This document shows, piece by piece, positions 1 through 8,338 of a stretch of DNA of 25,454 bases. This DNA is from CF-113 sp035308345 (lineage in GTDB: Bacteria > Chloroflexota > Ktedonobacteria > Ktedonobacterales > Ktedonobacteraceae). Position 1 is the stretch's first letter. Each line of letters starts with the position of its first letter. The position numbers were made by a program, and so were the translations under genes. The stretch is taken from the NCBI GenBank assembly GCA_035308345.1, contig DATGGW010000273.1, positions 1 through 25,454 on the forward strand, given 5' to 3'. The notes under the pieces are model-generated. The model was not told the origin of the DNA. It was given only the letters and a program-made list of their open reading frames with translations, and searched no databases.

Positions 1-576
1 CTCGTCATCACACTGTTCACCGGCTTTATCGTCATTCCCCTGGCAACCGGCAACCATAATGCCTTTGACCTTTTCCAGTCCGGCCCCAACTATGTGCAGA
101 GCAACGCCACAAACTTCAACCAGGGCCTGATCGCCCAGGCAGCCACCGCGTCCGCCTGCGTACACCTGGATGGCTGCCAGCCTGGCTCTACCAACAATGG
201 CATAGTTTATAACGGCTCCGGCGTCACTCCCGATCATTTTGCTTTCGGGCAATGCACCTACTTCGCCGACCTGGAATATCACTACAGATCCGGCTACTGG
301 GTAAACTGGATCGGCGATGCCTGGCAATGGGCCTATGGAGCCAAAGCCGCCGGGTGGATTGTTTCCACTACACCGCATGTACCCTCGATCATCGTGCTGC
401 AGCCCTATGTACAGGGAGCAAGCTATTTCGGGCATGTCGCCGTCGTCGAAAGCATCAACTCTGATGGCAGCGTCTACACCAGCAACTATAACTGGTACGC
501 CAACGGCGGCTGGGACAGGCTCTCCTACTGGACGTTCAGACCTGGCCCGGGTGTGGTGTTTGTGTGGCACCCGTAA
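1..576 (+). CDS. CHAP-domain exported protein, 5' end outside window
   Basis: The frame is open from base 1, so the true start lies upstream. The first visible residues form a hydrophobic stretch (LVITLFTGFIVIPLATG) that reads like the end of a signal peptide or membrane anchor, so the product is probably secreted. The C-terminal part matches the CHAP amidase/endopeptidase fold: the catalytic Cys lies in FGQCTYFA, the His in FGHVAVVE, and a polar third position in TSNYNW, with the usual aromatic-rich end (GWDRLSYWTFR..GVVFVWHP). CHAP enzymes cleave peptidoglycan peptide bonds in autolysis, cell separation or bacteriocidal secretion. No separate wall-binding domain is visible in the 191 residues present. 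A GTG at 94 is available but has no ribosome site and would drop the hydrophobic segment. Family assignment is strong; the specific substrate is unknown. Confidence 0.85.
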   Translation, partial: LVITLFTGFIVIPLATGNHNAFDLFQSGPNYVQSNATNFNQGLIAQAATASACVHLDGCQPGSTNNGIVYNGSGVTPDHFAFGQCTYFADLEYHYRSGYWVNWIGDAWQWAYGAKAAGWIVSTTPHVPSIIVLQPYVQGASYFGHVAVVESINSDGSVYTSNYNWYANGGWDRLSYWTFRPGPGVVFVWHP

Positions 577-583
577 GCGGGGA

Positions 584-599
584 AAGTATGAGGATACTT
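584..599 (+). terminator. weak stem-loop after CHAP gene
   Basis: AAGTAT-gagg-ATACTT forms a 6-bp stem with a 4-base loop eight bases after the CHAP stop, followed by a T-containing stretch (cctatttgcttttc). The stem is short and AT-rich, so this is only a possible terminator. Confidence 0.25.
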
Positions 600-872
600 A
601 ATCCTATTTGCTTTTCTCTATTCTACAGTGTATGCTATATCAAGGTGACGTAACATCTACGCGTTAGTAGTGTAATATCAACTTCTAGCTCCGAAGTTAG
701 TGGTAGTTTGTCCTCACGTTGCGCTAATTAAGGGGAGATTCTTAAGTTCCTGTAAAGCCGTTATGACATTTTCTGAACCTGTTCTGTTTAAATGGCTTTT
801 ATGGGTCAAAATAGACATACTTTTTCCCTGAAGATTTTTCCCTAGGATTTTTTCCGAGTAAGCAGGTGTAGT
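600..872. other. AT-rich intergenic region upstream of kinase gene
   Basis: No gene is seen. The stretch contains one small inverted repeat (AACTTC 680-685 and GAAGTT 693-698, 7-base loop). It presumably carries the promoter of the downstream kinase gene, but no convincing -35/-10 pair could be chosen by eye. Confidence 0.4.
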
Positions 873-2087
873 ATGTTTGCGATTCCTAACCAAGGGTCAT
901 CTCAAGCGTTTGATGTATTATCAACTTCTGATACACATACAAATGTTTCATCTAAATACCTTGCGCTCGGCTGGTATAAAATTGATAGAATTCATGAATC
1001 TGAACCAGCTTGTATAATTTTTGCAAGACATATCAAAACAAATGAAAGTATCGTATTAAAACTTCTCATCGAGTTCAAGGACATTCGTTACAGCCTGACA
1101 ACAGTGGGCGAACGGCAGCAATGCCAGGTTGAGGCATTACGGTGGAATAGATTATTTACTCCGAGCGTTTATATCGGGTTAGTACATATCTCTGAAGTAG
1201 ATTTGAATCAAAAGAAGCTTGAAATCGACGAAGTTATTAAAGATCCTGCTATAGAGAGCTTATCTCCTGACAAAGAGTACGCCTTGCTGATGCGTCCCTT
1301 ACCACATAGTAGACGATTAGATTACCTTCTCATTGAGCCAGAAGAATCCCTTGAACTCCTTCTACATATTTTAATTCGTTATATAGGACGTATTCATATC
1401 GATCTTTCGCCACTATCCCTCCTTCCAGAAGAAGCAAAACGATGGGGAAGCTGTGAGTGGTTACAGAATAAACTTGACCACAATTTGGTATTTTTGGACC
1501 AAATATTAGCAGCCGATCGGTATGGCCAATATGATAACTATTACTGGTTGAAAGATAGCCTATCACAAATATTCAAGCAACTTGAGTATAAACAGTGCTT
1601 TAACCAACGCGTAGAAGAACAACGCATTAAGCGCTGTCACGCCGATATCAAAGCTCAGAATATTTGGCTCGCGCCTTTTTTACCTGATGCTTTCCACCAT
1701 TACCGGTTCAAGAAGAAGCCTGAGAAATATATTTTCCTATTGGATGCTATTGATTTTAATCCCATGTATAGCAATATCGATATTTTAAGTGATCTTGCTA
1801 TGCTCTTAACCGATATAGAAGCTCGTACTAATCAGCTTCCGCTTGTTAATGATCTTATAGAGAGCTACCTGAGCTTTACTAACCAGCAAGATAGGATATC
1901 CAGATTAGTATTGGCCTATTATCTTGTTGAAAAGTCAATAGTTGGATCAGCTGTAAGCATTCTATATGATAACCAGCCCATAATTGGTCAAGCCTTTTTA
2001 GAGGTCGCTAATACTCGCATGATCGATTTAGAGAATCAAATGGGTTTATACAATCATTTACCTTTTCAATCGCCGGTATTTAGCTGA
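873..2087 (+). CDS. APH-like (COG2187-type) kinase
   Basis: This 404-residue protein has the protein-kinase-like/aminoglycoside phosphotransferase fold. Visible motifs are a candidate ATP lysine in IVLKLL (about residue 63), the Brenner-type catalytic loop HADIKAQN (256-263), and the metal-binding DAIDFNP (291-297). HxDxxxxN followed by a DxIDFN-like motif and then a DLAMLLTDIEAR helix is the pattern of the kinase half of COG2187 proteins, whose other half is normally a P-loop ATPase; that half is absent here. The substrate is unknown. The ATG at 873 has an AGGTG ribosome site five bases upstream. The gene is visibly more AT-rich than most of the window, which suggests transfer. It converges on the ATPase gene at 2080-3705, with 8 bp of overlap. 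A role as resistance kinase is not supported; a regulatory or metabolite kinase is equally possible. Confidence 0.7.
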   Translation: MFAIPNQGSSQAFDVLSTSDTHTNVSSKYLALGWYKIDRIHESEPACIIFARHIKTNESIVLKLLIEFKDIRYSLTTVGERQQCQVEALRWNRLFTPSVYIGLVHISEVDLNQKKLEIDEVIKDPAIESLSPDKEYALLMRPLPHSRRLDYLLIEPEESLELLLHILIRYIGRIHIDLSPLSLLPEEAKRWGSCEWLQNKLDHNLVFLDQILAADRYGQYDNYYWLKDSLSQIFKQLEYKQCFNQRVEEQRIKRCHADIKAQNIWLAPFLPDAFHHYRFKKKPEKYIFLLDAIDFNPMYSNIDILSDLAMLLTDIEARTNQLPLVNDLIESYLSFTNQQDRISRLVLAYYLVEKSIVGSAVSILYDNQPIIGQAFLEVANTRMIDLENQMGLYNHLPFQSPVFS

Positions 2088-3705
2088 GGTGCAACCACTC
2101 AGCGTGGTTGAGTAGATAGTATCCGCCATAGCGATTTTCAATTACCTCCTCGTCACCGGTATATTCTCTCAACTTCTTGCGCAGGTGATGCATGCGCTGC
2201 GTGAACACCGGCTTGCCGATGATTTTGCCCCATGCAGCTTTCATCAATTCTTCCTCGGTACACTTTTGGGGGTGTCCCAGCAGCGTTTTGATCAAATGAT
2301 ATTCCAGCAGTGATAATTGCAAATGTACCGGTCGTTTACCTGGCATAGCGATGAGCAGTTCTTGACTATTATTGACTGTTGCTTGAGGTTGAGGTAAAGT
2401 CGTGGATAGTTTATTTTGCTCCTGCGCTTTTTGTATGAGATAACTCAGCAATGCTGAACCTGGATAGTAAATCGGTTGTAACAGATCGTAGCGCACAATA
2501 CCCTCGCTGTAGAGAATATAACGAAACTCTAAACCCAACCGATTCCAGATTTCTGGCTCGATCTGTTCAAAGGCCGACTTGTGCCTGCTTTGTTCGATAA
2601 AGTCGTAGAACATATCCCTGGTATCCTGTCCACTGGTATCTAGTGATTCTTTTACCCGCTTCCAAGTGCTGTCTAAAAACGTGCTAACACGTTCATTGAC
2701 TCTTTCGATAAGCTGATCCTGATCGCTCTTTTGCAATACGGTCCAGGTTCCCTGCTTGATAGCATACTCACGCTTTAGATCGAAGGTATGAAAACAGTAT
2801 TGTTGAATCAGATAGGGATGTGTTCCCGCCTGCTCGTACAACCACTCCTGTTCAGCCTCGCTGAAAATCCTGTCTCCGCCTGCGCCCCGGAACTGGCGCG
2901 CCCAATCTGCCCCAAAAGCTTCCGCTTCCTGAGCCAGGAACTGCAAGGTATCATCGTGCGTGAAGGTTTGCAGGGTCATAGTGCTAAAACGCGCTAGGTC
3001 AAGAGATACATATAGCGAGACATGATCAAATAAATCATCTATTTTTGAGGTAGGGGGTTTCTCAATAGAAAGAATAACGCCAAAATTATTAAAATCTTCC
3101 ATCAATTCAACTAATAAACGTATAGCTCCAGAACTATGTAACAATGCAAGTGCTCGTTCTTGTGCTGAATGCGTCCTGCCAGGAATTCTCAATGAAGGCA
3201 TATCCAGCTCTTGTAGTCGCTCGATGGTATCCAACATCACAAAGTAGCGCTCCCTGGGATTAGCGTGGGTAATGCGCTTTAATAAGTCGTATAAACCTTT
3301 TCGACCGATATATGCTACATCATTGATTTGAGTTATTGATTGTAATGCAACTATACACTGTTCAATAAAAAGGCTTTGCATTTCATCTACATCCGCAATA
3401 CCCTCTAATCGAGTCAGGTTAATTTGTGTAAAGTGTACAGCATTAAGGTTGAGATATTTACCCAGATCTTCCAACTCTTTACGCCATGACCATTCCGCCG
3501 ATAGTGGTCGCTGCAAATAGCGTAACAGCGTTGTCTTTCCTATCCTCGGAATACCAATAAGGATTATGGCACTTTGTCCTCCCATGACAATCTCTCGAAT
3601 GTCCGCGCTTCTGCCCGACACATGACTGGTGATCGTCTCACCTGTCTCTGGCAGAAATGGATTACGCGGCGTGCGCCAGGCACGTTCAAATGGTGTTTCT
3701 AACAT
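2080..3705 (-). CDS. STAND/AAA-type ATPase with C-terminal OmpR-like winged helix
   Basis: A P-loop NTPase with Walker A GIPRIGKTT near residues 51-59 and a Walker-B-like strand YFVMLDTIERL near 155-164, followed by a helical sensor region (EQAGTHPYLIQQYC, typical of archaeal-ATPase/STAND families). The last 75 residues are an OmpR/PhoB-type DNA-binding winged helix: LSLLEYHLIKTLL, then EEELMKAAWG, then a recognition helix with MHHLRKKLRE, then a wing ending NRYGGYYLL. The frame extends to an ATG at 3735, but the ATG at 3705 has a strong ribosome site (GTGAGGAAAA, 5 bases before the ATG) and is preferred, giving 541 residues. It starts 37 bases after the stop of the pseudo-RSH gene, so the two are probably one transcript. 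The product is likely a signal-dependent transcription regulator or an NLR-like sensor; its ligand is unknown. Confidence 0.75.
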   Translation of the reverse strand: MLETPFERAWRTPRNPFLPETGETITSHVSGRSADIREIVMGGQSAIILIGIPRIGKTTLLRYLQRPLSAEWSWRKELEDLGKYLNLNAVHFTQINLTRLEGIADVDEMQSLFIEQCIVALQSITQINDVAYIGRKGLYDLLKRITHANPRERYFVMLDTIERLQELDMPSLRIPGRTHSAQERALALLHSSGAIRLLVELMEDFNNFGVILSIEKPPTSKIDDLFDHVSLYVSLDLARFSTMTLQTFTHDDTLQFLAQEAEAFGADWARQFRGAGGDRIFSEAEQEWLYEQAGTHPYLIQQYCFHTFDLKREYAIKQGTWTVLQKSDQDQLIERVNERVSTFLDSTWKRVKESLDTSGQDTRDMFYDFIEQSRHKSAFEQIEPEIWNRLGLEFRYILYSEGIVRYDLLQPIYYPGSALLSYLIQKAQEQNKLSTTLPQPQATVNNSQELLIAMPGKRPVHLQLSLLEYHLIKTLLGHPQKCTEEELMKAAWGKIIGKPVFTQRMHHLRKKLREYTGDEEVIENRYGGYYLLNHAEWLHLS

Positions 3706-3742
3706 ACAATTTTCCTCACACTGCAATGAACACATAAAAGAC

Positions 3743-6700
3743 CTATGACACGGTAAAGAAAGAGCGATTACGGGTTAGCCAGCGGCGCACCAGTTCGATT
3801 TTGAATGAGTAAAATGGATTGGATGGAGGGCCATTCTCATCCAGGATCAGTCCCATGCGCATGCGATCAAGATAACGCCTCGCGGTAGCAGCCTGCATGC
3901 CAGACAGCCAGGCAATCTTTTTCAGTTGTATCTCTGGCTGGTTTGAAAGACTCATGAAGTCCACCATCTTCTCCAGGACTGTTAACTCTTCCCTATCCAG
4001 GAGTTCCGCTTTAAGGTAATCAAAATTCTGGGATACATTTTCCATAATGAGCTTTTCGACTACCTGGTTCAGATCTTTATCACTGATGACCTGCTTATTA
4101 ACATTCAGGTTCAAATAGGTGACGATGCGCTGCCCGATCAGAGTCAAATAATAAGGATTACCGCCTGTCAGTGTCACAGCCAGCGCGACTGTGTTTGGAT
4201 GTACGGCGATATTCAGATCCCGCAGAGGATCGGCTAGCAGCCGCTTCGCGCTTTCCACGTCGAGGAAATCCATTTGCACGGGCAATGCGAAACTAAACAC
4301 ACTGCCAAATTGCTTCGAACTGAGCGTATGGTGCGCGCTGGTGGGCAAAGCAATGATCAGGCTAAGTTGCGGTATTTCGGTCATCACCTCTCTCCAAAAA
4401 GTGAAAAAACGAAATTCCAGCACCTGCTTTTCTTTTGATTCTATGGCGCCGCCAAATTCATCCAATACAAGGATCAGACGTGAGTGAGGCATCTGCCCCA
4501 GGCAGGCTTGCAAAAGGCGCTTAAAACGCACTTGCGGATCGCTATCACGAAAATCCTCCCAGACGGGTGCACTTTGTTGGAAGTGTGCCTGGAAGGAGGA
4601 ACTGACCTTTTCCGCCAGTTGCATCAAAATAACTGTTTCTGGCTGGTTGCGGTCATTTTGCAATGAGTACGATACACCCCAGCAAGGTTCATACATATAG
4701 TGTTCCAGAAAATGCTTGCACAAAGAGGATTTGCCTGAGCGACGAGGCCCGTAAAGGATCACCGCTCGCCCTTGCTCTGCATCGCATAATTCACGCTGCA
4801 TCAACTTAATTTCTTCGGAACGCCCAAAGAACATATCACCACCCGCCGGACGCGAGATATCAAAAGGCCCGAGCAAGACACGCGGGCGCGGCTGCAACAC
4901 ACTTATTTGTTCTTCCCAGGCGAATTCTATGTTCGTCTTAGTGGAAAGGGTCCCGTGTTGCTGGCGTAACTTTTCCAGGCTCTCGCAAACTTGCCTGGGA
5001 GTTCTTGACTCATCTAGTATAACTTCTGTGACATTTTCAATCTTGTAGATTTCATTCCAGATATCGATTACTTCCTGCTCGGAATGGGCCTCGATAGTAA
5101 AGTACAGGTGATCGATGCCGGTCTTAGGATTGGTAGCTTCGGCGTTGATCGTCAACAAGTCGCATTCATGGCGACGCAGCTGCCGTGCAAGGTCAAGAAT
5201 AATACCTTTGCGGTCCTGTACCACTACAGCAAATGCGACAATGAACGCTGGTGATTGCAATTGCCAGGTCATAGGTATCAGCATTGAATGCCGACCCAGA
5301 GGGCGATCAATCAAGTGAGCGCAGGTATCTCTATGCACTACCAGTTCGCCGCTGCGTTTACGTAAACGTCCCAGGATTTTAGAGTCTCTGGGATAGCTTG
5401 GACGGCACTGACCACAAAGATGCTGTCGATAGCCACCTTGCTTGTGCTGCACTATGGAGGTATCTATCATTGGCATCCACATCGCCCTACCGCGTTCGAC
5501 CAGCACACGTTCTTTACGTTCCCCCATTTGCTTCATGATTTCCTGGGCCGCCCAATTGGGAGTATATTTAGTTTCTTTTTCGCTTTCAAGCAACTCCAGA
5601 AGTGTTTGTAGAGTCTCCAACCCAGCGAGTTTCAATAACAGACGCAACTCTTCATCAAGATCTTCCAGTGATAACATATAGTGATAACGACGTAGTTCCT
5701 GTTGCAACAGTTCGTACCCTCGTCGCTTCCGATTATTTTTATCGATTGATTCTTTGATGCCGTGTTTCGCTTTTTGTGTAGTAGCGTAGACCTCATATAA
5801 CCAGGCTTCATTAGCCTGCGTCTGACGCGCCACTCTGATCTCGATCACATCGCCAGCCTGAAGTGTGCGATAAAGCGGCGCCTTGCGATTGTTTACAATT
5901 GCTTCCACGGTGCGTTCACCAATTTCACTGCCCAGGGTATAGGCAAAATCTAATACTGTAGCGTTGATAGGAAGCGCGATCGAAGTGTGATTTTTATCAA
6001 AGACAATAATAGGCGACCCAGACTCAGGTTTCGTAATACTTGAGATAAGAGTTTCTCTAATGGCCTGGAAAACTTTACCTGACTGGCTTTCCCAAAACTG
6101 TTCACCTGTAGGTACATTTATCTCATCAAAATCCCGGCCGTCTTTTCTGTAGAGATTGTAATACTCCGGATACAAACATCCATAACAGCCAATTGCCTGC
6201 ATCAGGTGCGTGGCTATCTGTAACTGGCATACCTGCGCCCAGCCCAGTTGCAGCTCATGTTCTCGCAGATACGGGCTATCAACATTGAAGATCAGTCCCA
6301 GGGCAATATGGCTATAACCGTTATTCTTTGGATTAGCGATGTGGTCCGTAACTCGATCCTGGATATAGCCTAATTGGCTTAATGCACCAAATGCTGCATA
6401 ACAATCTTGCACAGTTGATACAATTACATCATAGGTAACCAGATCAAAGCCAGTTAATCGGGCTTTTTCTGATGTGGTTGTTGTATGCGCATCCTGCACG
6501 CGACGTTTCAAGCCTGTCACACCACATGGCGTATAAATGACGACGGTTGGCTTCCCGGTTATTTCACGATATGTAACTGCCAAAACTCGTTGCATTTCTT
6601 CTAGCGCATTTCTATCCTGCTGTAAAATGCGTTCATATTCTTGTTTATCCTCCTGAAAAATAGCCGGATTGCGCAATTGCTCAAGCGCATCTTCGATTTC

Positions 6701-7222
6701 ACGCTTGAAGTACCACATACCCAGCCGCTTGCCGATGTTCAACAAGCTATTTCCAACGCGCTCAATGCGCCATAGTTCGTGCCCAGTATGCGCTCGCTCA
6801 TTACTTTGCTGGTACAGGCTCTTGAGCCACCGAAAGTAGGTGGCAACGGCGATAAGCAACGCACCCAGGTCTTCATAAGGAGGCGTCAATAACGGTGGCA
6901 GTTTTTCATCCTCGATAGCGCGTCCATACATTTCAGCAGTATCAAAGTGATTAAGAACCTCTTCAATACCTTCGAATTGCGTTGCTCGCAACTGTTGTTT
7001 ATCATATGCCTTCAAATGCCCAGCCATCACAACCGGAAAGGATAAACCCCAGGAACGCAGCAGGTCGCCCACACCTTGCGCATCATACTTGACCCCCAAC
7101 ACATACTCATACTGCGATCCCCTGGCTCTATCTGCCAGTTCTTGGATGAGATTCATCCACTCTACCGGAATCTCTGTCGGTGTCGGCTTCCAGGGAGCAA
7201 GATCGATCTTCACATTTGCCAT
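3743..7222 (-). CDS. RelA/SpoT-like (probably inactive) protein fused to STAND-type ATPase and winged helix
   Basis: The 1159 residues follow long RelA/SpoT order. Residues about 60-200 resemble the HD hydrolase region (best match RLGMWYFKREIEDALEQL 167-184), but no HDxxED motif is seen. Residues 215-365 resemble the ppGpp synthetase (VQDCYAAFGALSQLGYI, DHIANPKNNGYSHIA). TGS spans about 404-466, a CxxC..HxxxC zinc finger uses C603, C606, H630 and C634, and ACT spans about 658-738. A further P-loop ATPase follows, with Walker A GPRRSGKSS (825-833), Walker B LILVLDEFGG (916-925) and GGNPYYLTLIG (1020-1030), then a winged helix (about 1075-1155). By eye alignment the catalytic Glu of EIQIRT is Gln333, its Arg is Ala, and the His after GYQSI is Ala, so alarmone synthesis is doubtful. 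The ATG is preceded by GAGAGAAG. It leads the unit containing the next ATPase. Guanine-nucleotide sensing is inference. Confidence 0.8.
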   Translation of the reverse strand: MANVKIDLAPWKPTPTEIPVEWMNLIQELADRARGSQYEYVLGVKYDAQGVGDLLRSWGLSFPVVMAGHLKAYDKQQLRATQFEGIEEVLNHFDTAEMYGRAIEDEKLPPLLTPPYEDLGALLIAVATYFRWLKSLYQQSNERAHTGHELWRIERVGNSLLNIGKRLGMWYFKREIEDALEQLRNPAIFQEDKQEYERILQQDRNALEEMQRVLAVTYREITGKPTVVIYTPCGVTGLKRRVQDAHTTTTSEKARLTGFDLVTYDVIVSTVQDCYAAFGALSQLGYIQDRVTDHIANPKNNGYSHIALGLIFNVDSPYLREHELQLGWAQVCQLQIATHLMQAIGCYGCLYPEYYNLYRKDGRDFDEINVPTGEQFWESQSGKVFQAIRETLISSITKPESGSPIIVFDKNHTSIALPINATVLDFAYTLGSEIGERTVEAIVNNRKAPLYRTLQAGDVIEIRVARQTQANEAWLYEVYATTQKAKHGIKESIDKNNRKRRGYELLQQELRRYHYMLSLEDLDEELRLLLKLAGLETLQTLLELLESEKETKYTPNWAAQEIMKQMGERKERVLVERGRAMWMPMIDTSIVQHKQGGYRQHLCGQCRPSYPRDSKILGRLRKRSGELVVHRDTCAHLIDRPLGRHSMLIPMTWQLQSPAFIVAFAVVVQDRKGIILDLARQLRRHECDLLTINAEATNPKTGIDHLYFTIEAHSEQEVIDIWNEIYKIENVTEVILDESRTPRQVCESLEKLRQQHGTLSTKTNIEFAWEEQISVLQPRPRVLLGPFDISRPAGGDMFFGRSEEIKLMQRELCDAEQGRAVILYGPRRSGKSSLCKHFLEHYMYEPCWGVSYSLQNDRNQPETVILMQLAEKVSSSFQAHFQQSAPVWEDFRDSDPQVRFKRLLQACLGQMPHSRLILVLDEFGGAIESKEKQVLEFRFFTFWREVMTEIPQLSLIIALPTSAHHTLSSKQFGSVFSFALPVQMDFLDVESAKRLLADPLRDLNIAVHPNTVALAVTLTGGNPYYLTLIGQRIVTYLNLNVNKQVISDKDLNQVVEKLIMENVSQNFDYLKAELLDREELTVLEKMVDFMSLSNQPEIQLKKIAWLSGMQAATARRYLDRMRMGLILDENGPPSNPFYSFKIELVRRWLTRNRSFFTVS

Positions 7223-7285
7223 AATAATTACTTCTCTCGTATGTCAAGTAAAGTTTCAGACTTTGAAAACGATATCTTTCCTTGA

Positions 7286-7315
7286 AGTATACAACCTTCC
7301 CTTTGGCAATATCAA
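7286..7315 (-). promoter_or_regulatory. candidate sigma-A promoter for the pseudo-RSH unit
   Basis: On the minus strand TTGATA (7315-7310) is followed after 18 bases by TATACT (7291-7286). Transcription would start near 7279, giving a leader of about 57 bases before the ATG at 7222. Confidence 0.5.
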
Positions 7316-7529
7316 GCAAAAGATAATTACATAATATAATTATTATGATAACCGCACTGCTCAATCCCACTTTTCTGCTTTATCATACTAGATATTTCCA
7401 ATTCTTGTCCGTCAAATTTTTAGACTACGCCTATCATTATATTGAGATCACCCTAATAAAGAGGCGCCAACATTAATATATGAAATACATCACGGTTTCT
7501 TATGGATGAAGAATTAGAACAGAATATTA

Positions 7530-7558
7530 TTGAAAATAAGATATTTACATGCTATAAA
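7530..7558 (+). promoter_or_regulatory. candidate sigma-A promoter for the ECF-like sigma gene
   Basis: TTGAAA at 7530-7535, a 17-base spacer, and TATAAA at 7553-7558. Each hexamer differs from consensus at one base. The predicted start near 7565 leaves a leader of about 54 bases. Confidence 0.6.
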
Positions 7559-7618
7559 TCATTATGACGTAATTTTTCTATGTGAGTTTTTAAGTTCGCG
7601 ATCACAAGGAGATCAATA

Positions 7619-8287
7619 ATGGTAGAACTGCCGTATGGAGTGGGCGCTGATGATAGCGATCCTGATCCTCAAGAAACCTTAGTGCGGTATAATAATTTCA
7701 TTGTTGCTCTCGTAGAACAGTTGGCGCTTAGAAGCTCGAATCTGGCTCGGCCAGAGGTGCTTGACCTGGAGATTGATGAGATTGCGCAGAGAGTGCGTAT
7801 CAAGCTCTGGCATGCCCTCGAGGATAAGTATATCGAGCATCCCAAAGCGTACATCAGAACCATGGTGCGTAATGAATTTAATGACCTGGCTCGTAAACGC
7901 AAGCCGCCGTTACCGCTAATAACCGATGATGACGGTGAGCTGTTTATGGGCGATGTGAAGGTGGCTGAAAACCCAGGTATGGCCGACCCGGCAGATGAGT
8001 TCGAGGAAAGTGAAAGTCTGAGGGAGTTAATGGACACAACTGCTTCAGCCGTCGAAAAGCTATCTCCACGCCAGCAATTCGCCATTGGGTGCGCGCTTTT
8101 CGAGCAGGTCGACGAGCGACTCCAGCTCATCGAGGCATTTCAGAAACGCCATATCGACATTGTGTCGCATGTATGGCCGGAGGATAAGAACGATAAGAGG
8201 CTGCTGAAAGCATCAGTGTCTCCCGCTCGTCACAAATTGGCGGAGAGTCTGAGTCTCGATCTGGATGCCTACAAAAAGAAAGCTTAG
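7619..8287 (+). CDS. ECF-like sigma-70 family factor
   Basis: A 222-residue protein with sigma region 2 features at about residues 21-96 (LEIDEIAQRVRIKLWHALED, then HPKAYIRTMVRNEFNDLARKRK), an acidic linker, and a region-4-like helical part from about 146 (EKLSPRQQFAIGCALFEQ). Such proteins direct RNA polymerase to specific promoters. The region-4 helix-turn-helix is less canonical than region 2 and its specificity cannot be read. The ATG has an AAGGAGAT ribosome site at ideal spacing. The gene is monocistronic, with its own promoter and a strong terminator, and no anti-sigma gene lies beside it. It is divergent from the pseudo-RSH/ATPase unit and shares its control region, so it may control that unit; this is inference. 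Sigma-like identification is good, the functional group uncertain. Confidence 0.7.
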   Translation: MVELPYGVGADDSDPDPQETLVRYNNFIVALVEQLALRSSNLARPEVLDLEIDEIAQRVRIKLWHALEDKYIEHPKAYIRTMVRNEFNDLARKRKPPLPLITDDDGELFMGDVKVAENPGMADPADEFEESESLRELMDTTASAVEKLSPRQQFAIGCALFEQVDERLQLIEAFQKRHIDIVSHVWPEDKNDKRLLKASVSPARHKLAESLSLDLDAYKKKA

Positions 8288-8301
8288 CGTAGTTGAAATA
8301 G

Positions 8302-8330
8302 GCAGGGAGAATTCCTCCCTGCTATTTTTT
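8302..8330 (+). terminator. rho-independent terminator of the sigma gene
   Basis: GCAGGGAG (8302-8309), a 5-base loop, CTCCCTGC (8315-8322), then TATTTTTT. An 8-bp perfect GC-rich stem with a T-tract, 14 bases after the stop. Confidence 0.9.
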
Positions 8331-8338
8331 CTCCGCAT

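Larger units (their letters stand above)
7223..7618. other. AT-rich divergent control region
   Basis: This 396-bp gap separates the pseudo-RSH gene from the divergent sigma-factor gene. It is strongly AT-rich and holds one good promoter for each direction (listed separately). No gene with a ribosome site was found in it. Confidence 0.6.

Noticed and set aside
7330..7360. ATAATATAATTATTAT-type AT palindrome as a replication or integration site
   Set aside because: Simple AT-rich symmetry expected by chance in this region; no DnaA boxes, direct repeats or integrase nearby.
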